NCBI GenBank assembly: GCA_030142905.1
Contig: JASJOG010000002.1
Coordinates: forward strand, 2,540,501-2,604,500
DNA from: Heliopora coerulea
Lineage: Eukaryota > Cnidaria > Anthozoa > Scleralcyonacea > Helioporidae
Reading direction: 5' to 3'
Length of the DNA: 64,000 nucleotides
How positions within the stretch are numbered: the first letter of the stretch is position 1; each line of letters starts with the position of its first letter. The translations under genes and the position numbers were made by a program. This document shows positions 1 to 12,600 of the stretch, one piece after another. The notes under the pieces are model-generated. The model worked only from the letters and a program-made list of their open reading frames with translations. It did no database searches and was not told where the DNA came from.

Positions 1-247
1 CCCAAGTTTACCTTGTCTTGCTATTGTATTCGCTCTACTTTGGTATTGAGCACTCTCTTCGTACGATCTTTAATAAAATCTCACTTATCTATCTATATAT
101 ATAAATATATATATAGGCTGTAGTGAAACAGGCTGTAGTGACTTTTTGAGGTAAGCGATATAATCCCATTTGCTCTTTCTTTGCGTTATTGAGCCCTCTT
201 TGCATTTCGTAAACCTAAACGTTCACGTATATATATATATATATATA

Positions 248-791
248 CAGGGTGTCCCAAAAACACGAAAACTATTGAAATCACTTATTGTTAAAATTTG
301 AATGCCCTACGAAAAAGCTGAACGTAATGATGCGAAAAATATTGACAAGGTGCATGTATTAAAATTTAGGTAAGAAAATCGCCTTGTAAAGTGGGCGATT
401 TTTTGCCCGTGAGAATTTAAAGCAAATTATAAAATTCTAACAGAGAAAAACTTTGTGAAAATAATAAAATTCAAATTAGTCCTGTCATCGCTTCGAAAGA
501 AAATGGTACAACTGACCACAGAATAAAGAGTTTTTATTGTGATAAATTATACGCGTACCCAAAGTACAACGGAAGTGCGAAACGCTTTTCAACAAAGGTT
601 TCCTGATCGAAATCCACCTGCGCCAAGCACAAACATTTTATTGTTTTAGACAGCTTCATTATGTATAAAATTACTTATATCAATCATTTATGCACTCGTG
701 GGGACCAACAGAGTGCTAAGGCATTCAAATTCTAACAATTAAATTGTTATTGGTGATTTCAATAGTTTTCGGGTTTTTTTGGGACACCCTG
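248..791. mobile_element. Mariner-type MITE with long terminal inverted repeats
   Basis: The left end reads CAGGGTGTCCCAAAAA and the right end is its complement, ending GGGACACCCTG. The match continues inward for about 60-70 bp per side, including a shared stretch around AAAACTATTGAAATCAC. TA dinucleotides flank both ends, as expected for Tc1/mariner target sites, and the element sits inside (TA)n sequence. At 544 bp it is too short to encode a full transposase but keeps the 5' part of one (see 503-649). It is a non-autonomous deletion derivative. Ends and flanks are seen directly. The superfamily assignment rests on TA targets, the CAGGGTGTCCC end and the coding remnant. Confidence 0.85.
503..649 (+). 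pseudogene. Mariner-family transposase N-terminus, remnant
   Basis: An ATG at 503 opens a frame reading MVQLTTE, then an in-frame TAA, then RVFIVINYTRTQSTTEV, RNAFQQRFPDRNPPAPSTNI and a stop. The segments match the start of the N-terminal helix-turn-helix region typical of mariner-like transposases in invertebrates (pattern Y-x-x-T-x-S-x-x-E-V-x-x-x-F-x-x-R-F-P). The TAA probably arose from CAA by one change. No catalytic domain follows, because the frame runs into the right inverted repeat. It has no function on its own and identifies the source of the surrounding MITE. Confidence 0.7.
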
Positions 792-839
792 TATATATAA
801 ATATATATATAAGTAAATTTCATCTTACTAAGTGTAGAT

Positions 840-905
840 GTTCGATTCCCGGGTTTGATTCCCGTTGGGGAACTCAGAAATTTTCTGAGATAAAAGCTTG
901 AGAAC
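840..905 (+). repeat. tRNA-derived SINE fragment
   Basis: Contains a Pol III B-box-like GGTTTGATTCCC motif followed by a short hairpin, CTCAGAAATTTTCTGAG. The same B-box plus hairpin combination occurs in inverse orientation at 35,373-35,518, where the copy has target-site duplications. The A-box half is not recognisable here, so this is a partial copy. Confidence 0.5.
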
Positions 906-913
906 AAACTTTT

Positions 914-917
<4 letters not shown>

Positions 918-948
<31 letters not shown>

Positions 949-1094
949 CAAATCGCCTAAGCGCGTGAAACTCAGAGTAGTGACAGCAAACAAAAATTTG
1001 CCTTTCATTTGCGTTTTCGCTCTGCCTATTATGGGATTGAGCGCTCTATATATCCATGCCATACCCGTGGCACTTTTGTCACATTTACTCGGTT

Positions 1095-1153
<59 letters not shown>

Positions 1154-1186
1154 ATATATATATATATGTATATATGTATATATGTA

Positions 1187-1231
<45 letters not shown>

Positions 1232-1250
1232 GTATACATGTATATATATG
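918..1250. repeat. (TA)n and TATG-type microsatellites
   Basis: Runs of TA at 918-945 and 1096-1250, the latter with interspersed TATG and TATACA units. Open frames across it code only for alternating Tyr/Ile and are repeat artefacts. Confidence 0.95.
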
Positions 1251-1360
1251 AAAACAATTATGCGAGGTACATGTTCTATATATGCTAAAACAATTATTCA
1301 CCTCAGTGTGAGTGAATAGTGTAGATATTTACCTCGCCGTGTGAATAATTGTTTAATATT
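1250..1360. repeat. Dispersed repeat, short copy of the 4495-4885 family
   Basis: Shares ATATGCTAAA followed by an AATTATTCACCTC-like stretch, and the words TACCTCGC and GTGAATAATTG, with the longer copy at about 4495-4885. No coding capacity. The family is unclassified. Confidence 0.45.
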
Positions 1361-1589
1361 CCGACGTAAAATCGGAGTCCTTACGCAGGATCAGTCAGAC
1401 AAGAACGACTAACACTACAGTTGAAATAGTAAGCACGATACCTCCTTAAAACAGAACTGAGGAAGCCAGGTGGCTAAAAAGAAGGGACATACAGTAGTAA
1501 AAAACACTTTTACTTGTACACAAGGGAGGCTATAGCTACTGTTAAGACTACGCGGATAGGTAACAATATTAAATAGGGGAAAACTGGAA

Positions 1590-1820
1590 TGTACAATACA
1601 ATAGAATACAATACGATACAATGCAATGCAATGCAATGCGGTGCGGAGCGGAGCAGTGCAATACAATATAATACAATACGATACAATGCAATGCAATGCG
1701 GTGCGGAGCAGTGCAATACAATATAATACAATACAATACAATACAATACAATACAACACAACACAACACAACACAACACAACACAATACAACACAATACA
1801 ATACAACACAATGCAATACA
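1590..1820. repeat. Pentameric minisatellite (AATAC/AACAC/AATGC)n
   Basis: A 5-bp array drifting between ACAAT, ACGAT, GCAAT and ACAAC units. A longer internal block (ATGCAATGCAATGCGGTGCG and what follows) appears at about 1621 and again at about 1686. All open frames on both strands reflect the period of five and are not genes. Confidence 0.95.
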
Positions 1821-1821
1821 T

Positions 1822-1990
1822 TATTACACGGCTGAGCTCGTTGTTCGGTCCGTACGCAAAATTATGCATATTGATCGGTTACTGAACGGTCCGATATTTT
1901 ATAATACTGGAGCGGTCCAGTACGCTTTTTACTCCAGACCGGTAAAATTTGGCGGCAAAATCTTCGAGAAGATTTTAAGTAAATTTAAGG
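1822..1990 (+). repeat. Dispersed repeat with GGCTGAGCTCG core
   Basis: Shares GGCTGAGCTCG, TACGCAA and AGACCGG words in the same order with the complement of 29,985-30,200, and a shorter match with the complement of 21,885-21,962. Three copies in one window point to a mobile, non-coding family. No inverted ends could be defined. Confidence 0.55.
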
Positions 1991-2004
1991 AAAATAAAGT
2001 ATCT

Positions 2005-2724
2005 AAAATGAAAAATTCCAAATAATAAAATCTGCTGAAACACTATTACTGCTTTTGTTTAAAGCCAACTGAATAAAAGTATGGGAATTAAATGACCAAC
2101 TGGTGGAAACAATTGATTAAGAAGCAAGGCGAACAAGTTGCGAGGTAAGGCAAACAGAAACATCAAACCCCGAAAACACGGCTAAAAATGGAATAGAAAA
2201 CTAACCAAAAGCTACTGAATAAATTCCTTATTAATCTGGTTTGTTCGGTCGGTAAAGCCTTCCGTTCTTTCGCCTATACCTTGCTCCTTCGTCGCTCGAT
2301 GTGTACGGCAACCTAAAGCAAATACTTTTCCGTACGAACCTCACTCTCAGTTGATAAGTATTCAATATTGAAAAATTCCGAGTAATAGAATGTGCTGAAA
2401 CTCTATTCTGCTTTTGTTTGAAGCTTATTGTATAAAAATACGAGAAATGAACTGTGGAAACAACAAGCAAAACGAACTAGTTACGAAGTAAAGTGCATAG
2501 CAATATCCTACGACGAAAGTACTTTTTAAAAAGGAGAAAGAAAACCAATCAAAAGCTCTAAAATAAATTCCTTATTAACAGTGTTTGCTCGGTCAATACT
2601 GGAATGTATGTGCCTTCGGTCTTTTCGCACAGACCTCGATCATTCGTCTATGAGTGTGTATGAAATGTGTATGAAAACCTCGGGGAAATGCTATCCCGTA
2701 CGGACTTTGCTATAGTGTGTAGGA
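2005..2724. repeat. Two-copy tandem duplication, 360-bp unit
   Basis: Unit 1 (about 2005-2364) and unit 2 (about 2365-2724) align over most of their length at an offset of 360 bp. Landmarks include AAAAATTCC, TGCTGAAAC, CTGCTTTTGTTT, AATAAATTCCTTATTAA and CCGTACG. The copies are diverged with small indels. No convincing gene is present. Confidence 0.75.
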
Positions 2725-4490
2725 CTGTGGGAGAGTTCTGTTAATTCAATTAGTCTTTATCCGTTTAACAAAGTGCATAAAAGAAGTCAGAATTGTTTGT
2801 AAAAGCGAGAAGAAAACTATTTACAAGATTTGTATAACCGTACAAACAAGACAAACAGCAAGACTACATTAAAAATCGAGTATAAACCCTCACGATTTAA
2901 GTGCTACTCTATGTTGAGTTTCAAGTAAAGCTTGTTGATGAAACTATTCTACAAGCGTTCGGTATGAATTCTGGGCTTACGGCTGTTGGCTAAGTGTGGA
3001 CTATGGATTTTGGTCCTTGCAACCGCAAGCAGAGGACAAAGTGCATGATAATCATCGTAATCATCTCGATGAATATGTAGGATTTTAGAATGAACGAACC
3101 AGTAGCGAAGGCAGCGAAGGGGCAGGTGGACAGTTGCTTCCATTCATTTTTCGTCCAAACTACAGTAGGTCAACTACAATTGTGAGTACATTAAGCCTGT
3201 CCGTTGCGGATTCAGTTTGTGTTTGAAGTACCAGAATGAAAAATTGTCAAATAATTTTTGGTTTCTGGAATAAAGTGTATGAGTGATGTTATATCCAAAA
3301 TGTTCGCGAAGAATCCTGTTTCTACCGACCAAAATGACGTGAACTGGTGCATGAGTGCCAGGAGATCTGGTCAGCCCCTAGCACAAAGTGGTTGTGGTAG
3401 TGGTGATGGCTGATCTAAAAAGACTTATGTTGGTGAATCGTTTTCGAAATTTGATGTCAGCCACAGCTGGCTATCTAAAAGTCATTAACTATTTTGTCAA
3501 ATTTCCCTGACAGTTTTACTTTTACCGTCAGGGAAGTTCTGTGGTTGATTTTTCCTTTATTCCACTTGCCGGTAGATTAAGAATATCTCAGGTTTCTTCT
3601 TCCCTCCCACCACTTTCAAATTCTTGGCTACGCAACTGGAACGAACATATATCTTACCTTATATCATCGTTGGCTCAGTTTCTTTTGTTTTCCGGAGGTT
3701 TATAACTAACCTATAAACCTCATACAGATATTCATGAACTTTCTACCGAAATCTCGCCATTTCTATACGTTTGTCGGGCAAATTAAATACTACTTTCGAA
3801 ACTTCACCAACGATGATATAAGTCGGTTATATACCTTGACCTACGTATTTATGCAATATATCAACTTTCGGGCTTCGCCTTCAAGTTTATATATCGCTTA
3901 AACATCTCGGTCACGGTATATAACCTTTACCTAAAACTGGCCAAGGCCTCGTTCAACACACTACTATAGCTGTGCGGGCCATAGCCCCCTCAGCCCTCAC
4001 AGTGTCCCCCCAGCATAATATTTAGTTCCCCCCGATATAGAAGTCACCTTACACCACTATAGGGTGCAATGACCTAATAAAAAACTAAATAAAATTACGT
4101 TGATAGTGTCAAGAAAACATCCAGTTTTTAGTTCATAGATCGAAACTAATCAAGAAGGCACATGTACTTGCAGTAGTGTGACGTTATGACAAAGTTGTGA
4201 GTAGTCCTGAAGTCAATTAAAGTACACCTGGGTTGCAGACGATACCAAAGCACCAATGTTTATTGGTTGGTTGGTTTAATTTTAAAAACCATTGCACTAC
4301 CAACAATCATGGCTGCCCTGCATTTGTCCTCTGTGTCTCAGGGCCAGTCGGAAGATTGATCGCAGTCCACCAATACTGTACAGTTCTGAACAATTAAAGT
4401 GAAATCCAAGCATCTCTTGTTGCCTTAATTTCCAGCATATCGTGTACAGAGCAGGTCTATTTCCTGACACTTCTCTCGGCCCTCGTATGC
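2725..4490. other. Intergenic stretch without recognisable gene
   Basis: No open frame with family-like composition. A small hairpin with 9-bp arms (TTCCCTGAC / GTCAGGGAA) sits at 3503-3535. The segment 3655-3960 repeats ATATATC and ATGATATAA words like other dispersed repeats but has no defined ends. Confidence 0.6.
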
Positions 4491-4494
4491 GGAA

Positions 4495-4885
4495 CAGGTA
4501 TTCACTGAAGTGGAGGTGAACAGTGGTGGATATTCACCAACACATTGAGGTGAATAATTACTTTAGCATATACCTCGCAAAATCGTTTTCACATATATTT
4601 TTTTTGTAATTTTTACAATTTTACGGGATATCGGCTTGTCGCCCACTGATCATTTGTAAACAAAAGATTTTGAATCACATCCTGAGTGCATTTATCCAAA
4701 AAAATAAACGAAATACATATCTTAGACGGCGACTTCGTTTATTAAAAAAAGTTCTTCTTCCGTTAAACAAAACTGGACGACATCTTGTTTTGCTTGGAGG
4801 TGAATAGTGCAGGATATTCCGAGATAGAGGAACCAATCATATTGCGCAAAAAACACTATCCACCAGTGAGGTATATGCTAAAGTA
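4495..4885. repeat. Dispersed repeat, longer copy
   Basis: Begins and ends with related AGGTGAATA words and the inverted pair TTTAGCATATACCTC / GAGGTATATGCTAAA at about 4562 and 4868. It is therefore a foldback element of about 320 bp or more. A short relative lies at 1250-1360. Confidence 0.55.
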
Positions 4886-6120
4886 CATTGTAGGCCTCTT
4901 GATATGATGGCCCCCGGACTTAAGATTTCTTAAAATAGGCCCTGAAACGGTCAGTTTTCACCTCAGCTTAGCACTTAAATTGTAAGAGTTTTCCACGATT
5001 TCTAATGAAGTCTTGCTGTATATCTAGTTTGTATAGAACTCTTGTACGTAGTTTTCTTGCTCTTACATGTAGTTGTGACGTCTTTTACCTACTTTATTGG
5101 AGGAGTAAAGACTAATTGAATAAACATAACTACACTGCACCGTCCGACACATTGTAATTTAAAGAAACTAAACCCGAGATAAATGAGGCTTTGACAATAT
5201 CACACGTTTAACTTGTAATATTTCAACTTTAAATTTGTAACACAGCTATCAATGGAAAAACTTTTTGATCATGAACTTGAATTACAGCAGAAATATCTGA
5301 AATCCTGTCATTTATCTTTTCCAAATTGTTTTGTCTCCAGCCCATGTAAATTAAAACTTGATTCTAAATTTTACTAAGCCATGCTAAGCTGCATTTTCTT
5401 TTCAACACGTAAAAATGACAAGTTTACAATTATTTACCATTGCATATTTCCAGAAGGTAAATGTACTGAGACGATTGATTCTTGAACACAACTGGTCCAC
5501 TTTGTTGACACTAAATGAAGGCAAGCATAATACATGTATTTATTCAGAGGTCTTTTTCCTCACTATTACAGTAGCGACTTTCATTAACTCCTTTTGGTCC
5601 CTATTCGACGTAAATTCTCAAAGATTTCTATCAAACGAGAGCTACCCTGTAGGAACTCCAGAATCTTTTACAGTATGTCACAATTATCACAATCTCACAA
5701 CTATGACGGCATGATTTCATATACCAAAATTCATTTAAAAACAGTTTTGGACTGCCACTCCCAATAAATTTCAAAATAAATAAATATCAATCAATAAAAA
5801 TAAATCAATATTCAGGCTTAACGCGGTTCATTTGTTACCTCATGTTCTTTAATTAACGCCTTATTGTTCATCATTCAAAAACATGTGACATCAAAATCTT
5901 ATTTGTTTTAATTTTTTTAATGAAACCAGAAATGTCGAACAAGAAATACATGCGTTACCAATCCAACAAAATTGTTTAATATTACAAAACAGTATTAACT
6001 CTAATATTCTCTGAATCTGGGGCATGCTGTGCTGTAAATCTATATCAGTAAGTGAGGGGATGCATGGGTAATTGATAAGAATTTCTGTGTAAACTTTCCT
6101 CATTAAAGGGCAGGGCTCAT
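4886..6120. other. AT-rich intergenic stretch, nothing recognised
   Basis: A 99-codon open frame at 5415-5714 lacks any motif, splice context or compositional sign of coding. I see no repeats with defined ends. Confidence 0.5.
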
Positions 6121-6355
6121 CCCTTCAATGAGTAAAATTGTCTGGCATTAGCAAGGGTAAAATGTCAAATTGTGCCTTTGCCTGTTAATGGGTTAATTTG
6201 TTGATTTTCCTCCATATTTCAGTATCAACATTTTGATTTAACATTCCCAACTTCAAACAAACATTTGTTTCTAAGCAAATGCTATTTTGGGAAGTGGCAA
6301 GTCTGTTTTCTCCCCAAAGTGCAACCCTCTTCAACTCTTTCTGGGCACGTCATTT

Positions 6356-7010
6356 GGGTCATTCCATGTCAAATCACCCAAAATTCAGAAAGTTTCCATG
6401 GTGATCATCACAGATTCCTGTGAAAATGCACATACACGGTCAACTGTTTATGTAATGATGATTTAGAAACTTTTAGGAAGAAATTTCAAATACTTTCAAA
6501 ATTACAACCCATTGGATTTTAGGGTGTGGCTCATTTTCAGTGGAAGATTCACACGACTCATTTTTGAGACTTTTTAAATCTTCATAATATGGTCACCTTT
6601 GTAAATAAATAGCTGATTCTTTTCATTATAGCCAATTCATACCTGAGGATTTTAAATATATATATAAATATAAATAAATATATATATATATATTTAAATA
6701 AATATATTATTAAAAATATATTAAATATTTTATATTTAATATATAAATAAATATATATATTAAATATAAATATATATATAAATATAAATAGGGTTCAAAC
6801 ATCACTATAAAATAGAATATGCCGAGTGTTGACCCTCAGACTAGAGGGGATTTCACCATGTGGGCAATTATGCTATATTTTGTGCTTTAGGTATCATTAA
6901 CGATGAGCTTTAAGCTATATATGGGCAAAGTTCTGAATTTGTTCCTCACTTCCTTCATCTTTAAATATCTTCTTGTTTTGGCTCTAATTCTAACAAATTT
7001 TGACCATGCC
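6356..7010 (+). repeat. Left long inverted repeat
   Basis: Pairs with 8813-9549. Identity is high near the inner end (6795-7010 against 8813-9040, with only scattered mismatches) and falls outward. A TAAATA-type microsatellite at 6657-6790 interrupts it. Confidence 0.8.
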
Positions 7011-7159
7011 TTGGAATTGGAATATTTTAAATATTTAAAATGTGACACGTTGTTAAGCAACAATTGTGTAAATAATTCTCTTCTAACTAAACTTACAATT
7101 GCAGTTCTGCAAAATATGTTCTCAGTACAATAATTTTACAAAAATGTTGGCAATCTCTT

Positions 7160-8110
7160 TTAAATTTGATTAACATCTTCTGAATTAAAGTTATATGAGT
7201 AGGCACTTTGTCTGTGAGGTTCAGGTGAACTGATTAAACAGATAACATATTGGAAAGGTACCCAGCACTTGTCCTTTCTAGTATGTACAGGCCATGAAAA
7301 AAGTCCAATTGCAGAGCATCTCATAAAGTCAACAAGAACATCATTATGCTCATCTGACCGTTCAACAATACTGCCAACAGACCATTCATTGTCATAAATA
7401 CATGCATCACACTTCCCTGGTTGATGTTGCACATATTTCAAGTCACTCAAATCATGACATGTAGATAGTGAGATGGATTGCTGCTCACCCAAGGTAATCA
7501 TCAGCCTGGAAGAAATTAACTTTATCTACAACTTCCCAAGATATGGTTCTTCCTTGCTTAGGGTCAAGGTCAGCCAAGATACCCTTTTCTTTCTTGAGCT
7601 GTCTTGTCTGTGGTGCAAAGGTCAGCAACTTAATCTTGTCCTTCCTAGTGGCCTGCATCACTTTTTCTTTTAAGAGGGAAATCAGATGGTTGATATCCTG
7701 GCAGCTCCTAGCACTACAATCATCTGTTGTTGACTCAAAGACCTCTGTTTGCAGGTCCAATGCATGGGCACATTTAGCTTTCACTGCAGCATGCAGTCGG
7801 CTCACTTTCCTTTTCCCATATGATATTCTGTCTCATTTACGAACAGAACTCTTGACAGGGAACATCCAAGGGAATGAGCAGCTTTTTCTAAGGAGTCAAA
7901 TGAAGTCTCAGCAGGCAGATATTCCTGATCTGAGTCCACCATATTTGTCTCAATTTCATCAACTTTACCATGTGTAGACTTGTAACATTGAGGACAAAGC
8001 TTCTGACCTGGTTTCAAGTTAACGGCATTGGCTGTTTCCTCATCAACAACCCTCAATGATTCCATTTGACATAAATAAACAATTATCAAACATAAATTAT
8101 TAATTATCAC
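7160..8110 (-). pseudogene. Broken transposon protein (cnidarian long-TIR family)
   Basis: Three minus-strand open segments lie in order. The first (8110 to 7802) has a CPQC zinc-ligand pair and a LGCSLSRV motif. The second (7805 to 7485) reads MSRLHAAVKAKCAHALD, then KIKLLTFAPQTRQLKKEKGI and KQGRTISWEVVDKV. The third (7501 to 7160) has a WSVGSIVERSDEHNDVLVDF segment followed by CWVPFQYVICLISSP, resembling a small beta-rich domain. From memory, proteins with this order (CxxC, GCSP-like motif, KKEKGI, a long central domain, a C-terminal WP...CWVP domain) are common and mostly uncharacterised in cnidarian genomes. Here frames shift at about 7803 and 7490, and the central domain is absent. Position between long inverted ends supports a transposase or accessory role, which is inference. 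Confidence 0.6.
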
Positions 8111-8812
8111 TCTGTTATTACATACATCAATAAAATCATGAAAAAATGATAAGACTGACCATTGCAGCTAAGCCATCTATATAAAAAACAGTACATAATC
8201 ATAATGAATAGAACTTACTGTAGATATGTTTCTTCTGCACAGAAAATGGATCTGAACAATATTTTTTTTAAGCTTTGGTAGCACGTCAGATATACTTTTT
8301 CACGATGCAAACAAATTTGATTCATCTTTTAACTGAATTTCACATCTCCACTGAATTAAGTGCCTGTCAGGTCAAAAATAGGTAAAAGTCCTTTTTTTCT
8401 ACAGTATGTCAACTTATGACACTCTTCATTCAAAGACTCTTCTATTTTGCAGTTGGAGAAATGAGTTGAAGCCATGTTTGATCTCAGCACAAATCAATAG
8501 TGCATTTAACTTTATAGTATTATGGATGATGCAATGTCTCTAGAAGATGATGCAATTCCTCTGCAGGATTGCATAACAACTATAGAAGATGTAACTATCC
8601 TAGACCTGTACATTGTGTACAACAATCTCTACTAAAATGAAAAAGTAAAGGCACAATTTAAATCTTATGTACAAGTTATATTTTACCAGTACCATCTTAT
8701 ATCAACAATAAATTGATAAATTATTACATTGATGAGCAAGCTTAAATACACTATTAAATGAAATGAATGATATTCTTAAAAGTTGACAAGTTCTTCAGAC
8801 ATTGCCCTGCTA

Positions 8813-9549
8813 GGCATGGTCAAAATTTGTTAGAATTAGAGCCAAAACAAGAAGATATTTAAAGATGAAGGAAGTGAGGAACAGATTCAGAACTTTGCCC
8901 ATATTTAGATTAAAGCTCATCGTTAATGATACCTAAAGCACAAAATATAGCATAATTGCCCACATGGTGAAATCCCCTCTAGTCTGAGGGTCAACGCTCG
9001 ACATATTCTATTTTATAGTGATGTTTGAACCCTATTATATCATGAACAATAAACAGGATAGTAAAAATCTTTCTGCTACATAAACTTCTATACCAATATA
9101 CGTCAAAAGATGTAAGACTTACAATATGTGAGAAATCTCTTTTGTGTAATTGTACGTCTAAATTTGAAAAAATAATCTGATAATGAAACAAAATCAAAGT
9201 TTATATTATTGTTAGTTATGAAACTATAAGAGATATGATTAAAATAATCATATATTTAAAATCCTCAGGTATGAATTGGCTATAGTGAAAAGAATCAGCC
9301 ATTTATTTACAAAGGTGACCATATTATGAAGATTTAAAAAGTCTCGAAAATTAATCATGCGTGAATCTTCCACTGAAAATGGGCCACACCTTAAAATCTA
9401 AGGGACTGTAACTTTGGTAGTACTTAAATTGTTGGCCTAAAATTTTGCATGACCTTATCTTTTCCTTGGCTACATACATGGACAAAATATCATAAGAATA
9501 TGAGAGGGTCAACATGGAACCTCTGGGTGAGTTGGCATGGAATGACCCA
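8813..9549 (-). repeat. Right long inverted repeat
   Basis: Reverse complement of 6356-7010. It has an extra unique block at about 9045-9260 where the left arm carries a microsatellite. It ends at AATGACCC, the complement of the GGGTCATT of the left end. Confidence 0.8.
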
Positions 9550-9659
9550 TTTTCCTTTAAGGAGTTGAATCATTTGGAACCATGTGGAACAAAATGATCT
9601 GGCATTAGCCAGAGAAAATAATTGTGAGTGTCTTTCTGCTTGTGAAGGGTTAATTGAGA

Positions 9660-12600
9660 TATAGTTTATAATTATACTGTAATATATAGTAATATATAAT
9701 AATAATTACATAATATACACGTATATAACTACATGTACATGTATATATAGTCAAGTAAGGAAATGATATACTGATGGATGCATTTCTCCCCACAGCCACA
9801 TGCTCCACTTGCACCAAACAATAGAAAAAGTGGGGATAATCACAAACATTAAACATTCCTTTGACCAAAACAAAGGAGCTTGTATTGTAGTTTTTCTACC
9901 CTGTCATGACAGTATTCTGGTATTGACATAAAAGTTAAGGGCTGCATAAGTAAAATGTTAAATGGGTTAGCAGGCTCCACAACTTACAGTACAAGAGAGA
10001 CTGTCTATCATTGTGATGATGAACACAGCTGCAGTTTAGATCAGTCTTGATTTGAACAGCTGCTCTAATTTTACAATTTTGAAGATGCTTGAAATCATGT
10101 CCATTCAATTTTCTTTATCACACCATTAATATTTCACTTCAAAAAACCTTAATTGATGGACATGAAAGTATAAAATACCAATTCAACTTTGCTTCTTCTT
10201 CTTCTATGAGTTGCATAATTGAGTTACAGTACATGTAGGCCAGTGCAAGAGACTACTGCACACTGGGCAAAGTTTCAGTGAATGAGTGATCAGTAGCAAT
10301 TACCCTTTTCAAATGCCTTATTTTCAAAGCAAAAGCACTTCAAGGGGTTCTCCACAAACTACTGTATATATTAAAAACTTAACTGTGAAGTGAACTTCTT
10401 AGTTCAGAAGCTAGAAAATGCATCACATGGATGAGAATTTTCAAAATTTACCCACAAGAGCATGTCAAAACACCCTGTAAGACTCTTACAGCTTTTAGCT
10501 TCCTTGCAAAGTCATAGCCACCTGTTTTTACTCTTCTGCCTCCTACATATGTTTCAAAACTTAGTGCAACCTCTTGCTGCTGATGTTTCAAATGACACTG
10601 AATGCCATTTCTTCCATGGAGGAGGTGTTTTCCCAATCAAACCTATTTCTGGTATTGATTGTCCAAGAGTAGCCCCTAAACTAATTAATTCTACAAGCCA
10701 CAGAAACTTAGTTGACCACTGGTTAAAGCAATTCTAGTTTTGGAGAAATGTTTTCAAATTGTTATCATGTAGAACTGGAAGTTCAGAATGCACTGTAGAA
10801 GTCCTCACATTCAGAAGTTTCATTAGAAGACAGCTACCTGCAGCAGGGGTTTTTTACTGTCTATAGTATTTGGTCCCAGACTGCTGGCTGTTCTATCTGA
10901 CTGTGATTAATTGTAGACATACTGTCTGTAAACTTGAAGACACTACAGCCACATATGCATAATGCTAGACCTCAAGAAAGGACATGGCCACCTATTTTTA
11001 TGCTTTGGCGGCCTATTTGAAAACTTTAGTAAAACCTTTGCACATTGCTTGGATATGTACCCATAACATACAGCAGACATCTATGGTAATGATGAAATGA
11101 GATAAAGGAAGCAAAAGACAGGGAGCTTATAGTGGTCTGTTCTTTTATAAAGCTAGGGTATAGTACAAATAACCAATTTCCAGTTCTTGACATAACAAGT
11201 ATCTCCTATTTTTTGTATTGTTTAAACTTTGAAATAAAACAGGTAGGGAATGCTGTATATTCCAGCCTTTTAAGACTTCTATAGTACACCCAGTGATTCA
11301 AACAAGAAAAAACATGGGAAGGTCTAAAGCACTAGGGGTTAACAAAGTTATTTCAGTGACTGATTTAAAATTTATATCCGTAGAGAAAGAGTGTGGTAAT
11401 TGAGTTGTATACAAGGCTACTCAAGTGAGTAAATCAAATTTGTGTAAAGGGATAAAATTAGCACAGATTCCCCACCACCAAGCTGGCATAACCTGTATGA
11501 AAATTATATACTGAATGATTAAAGTCATTTCCAAACACTAAGCTAAGTACAGTATAACCAATCAGTGGTGCATGGATAAAATTCAAGAAGTTCATGTTCC
11601 ACTTTGGAAACATCTTTTTCAAGTTATGCTTGTCAAAATAAATTACATATATAATTTAAGTAAGTTTATAAAACCCCACTTTTAAAAATTAAAAAATGAG
11701 ACAAAGGGTTTTTGAAATCAAGGAAGACCTTACTAATTTTTTTTTTTTGAAATTAAGGAAGCTGAAAACTTTCTTTCATAAATTTATACATGTACATGTA
11801 TGTTGAAGTCAGGTTTTCCCAATATTAGCATCCTCTATGCACTGTACATGAAAAATTTCAAAGCATGTAACAAGGCTTTTTTTGAACATACTGTGGCTAA
11901 TCTGTGAAAAAGTTTGTACAACAGCACTGCTTCAACAAGTTATAGCATATTACTGTCAACCTTGTACTATAGCAGTATGGTGCACTGAAGGGCCACATTG
12001 TACCAACAATATCAGGCTGATTACAGTAGATCAACTTCCAACAAGATGTTAGATGCAGTCATAGACAGGATTACAACCATGCTAGTTGGTACTGGTCAGG
12101 CACAACCTACACTACCATTTGCAAACCAGTCTATGTAAATTAATACTCAGCTTACAGTATTGGTAACAAAATTTAATCAATATTGCAGTGAAATCTACAA
12201 AATTTCGTTAACGTTGAATTAAGAAGAGTCCAAGAGCCATGAAAATGCCTTACTTCAAACTTCAACTTCAAATTTCAAATGACAAACTTCAACCAACTCA
12301 AATAGCTACTATTCTGAACAAAACAATTATGAATAAAAATCCTGCTCTGCTCCAGCTAGATTGTAATTTAGCCAGTTCTCAAAACTTCCTACTGCAGCTA
12401 CACCCTAGGCCATCAACCTTATTACAAGTGCCAAACAAAATGTTGCTGAATTAACAGCAAAAAAATTCACAAAGTATGCAATAAATTCTGATGATGTTGC
12501 TTGGCCAGACCTGTTGCAAATCTTGTCACAACTTTCGCACATCTATGCTAGCAAGGGGTAAGGTTTTTACTTGAAACAATATTTCTTGAGTAAAAAAAAA

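Larger units (their letters stand above)
6356..9549 (-). mobile_element. DNA transposon with ~700-bp inverted ends and decayed gene
   Basis: Both outer ends begin GGGTCATTCCATG, read inward. Collinear inverted matches continue through GTGGAAGATTCAC, CATAATATGGTCACC, AATTCATACCTGAGG, GGGTTCAAACATCAC, GAGGGGATTTCACC and a block ending GACCATGCC at 7010 (left) and 8813 (right). The arms are 655 and 737 bp. The left arm holds a TAAATA microsatellite at 6657-6790 where the right arm holds 9045-9260. The 1.8-kb centre carries a broken minus-strand gene (7160-8110). The architecture is that of a long-TIR DNA transposon that has lost the middle of its coding region. I cannot name the superfamily: no target duplication is clear and the catalytic core is missing. 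Confidence 0.75.

Noticed and set aside
965..1319. Long frames rich in Tyr-Ile on both strands
   Set aside because: They translate a TA/TATG microsatellite.
1415..1869. 133- and 119-codon frames with VLYCIVLYC repeats
   Set aside because: They translate a 5-bp minisatellite in several frames at once.
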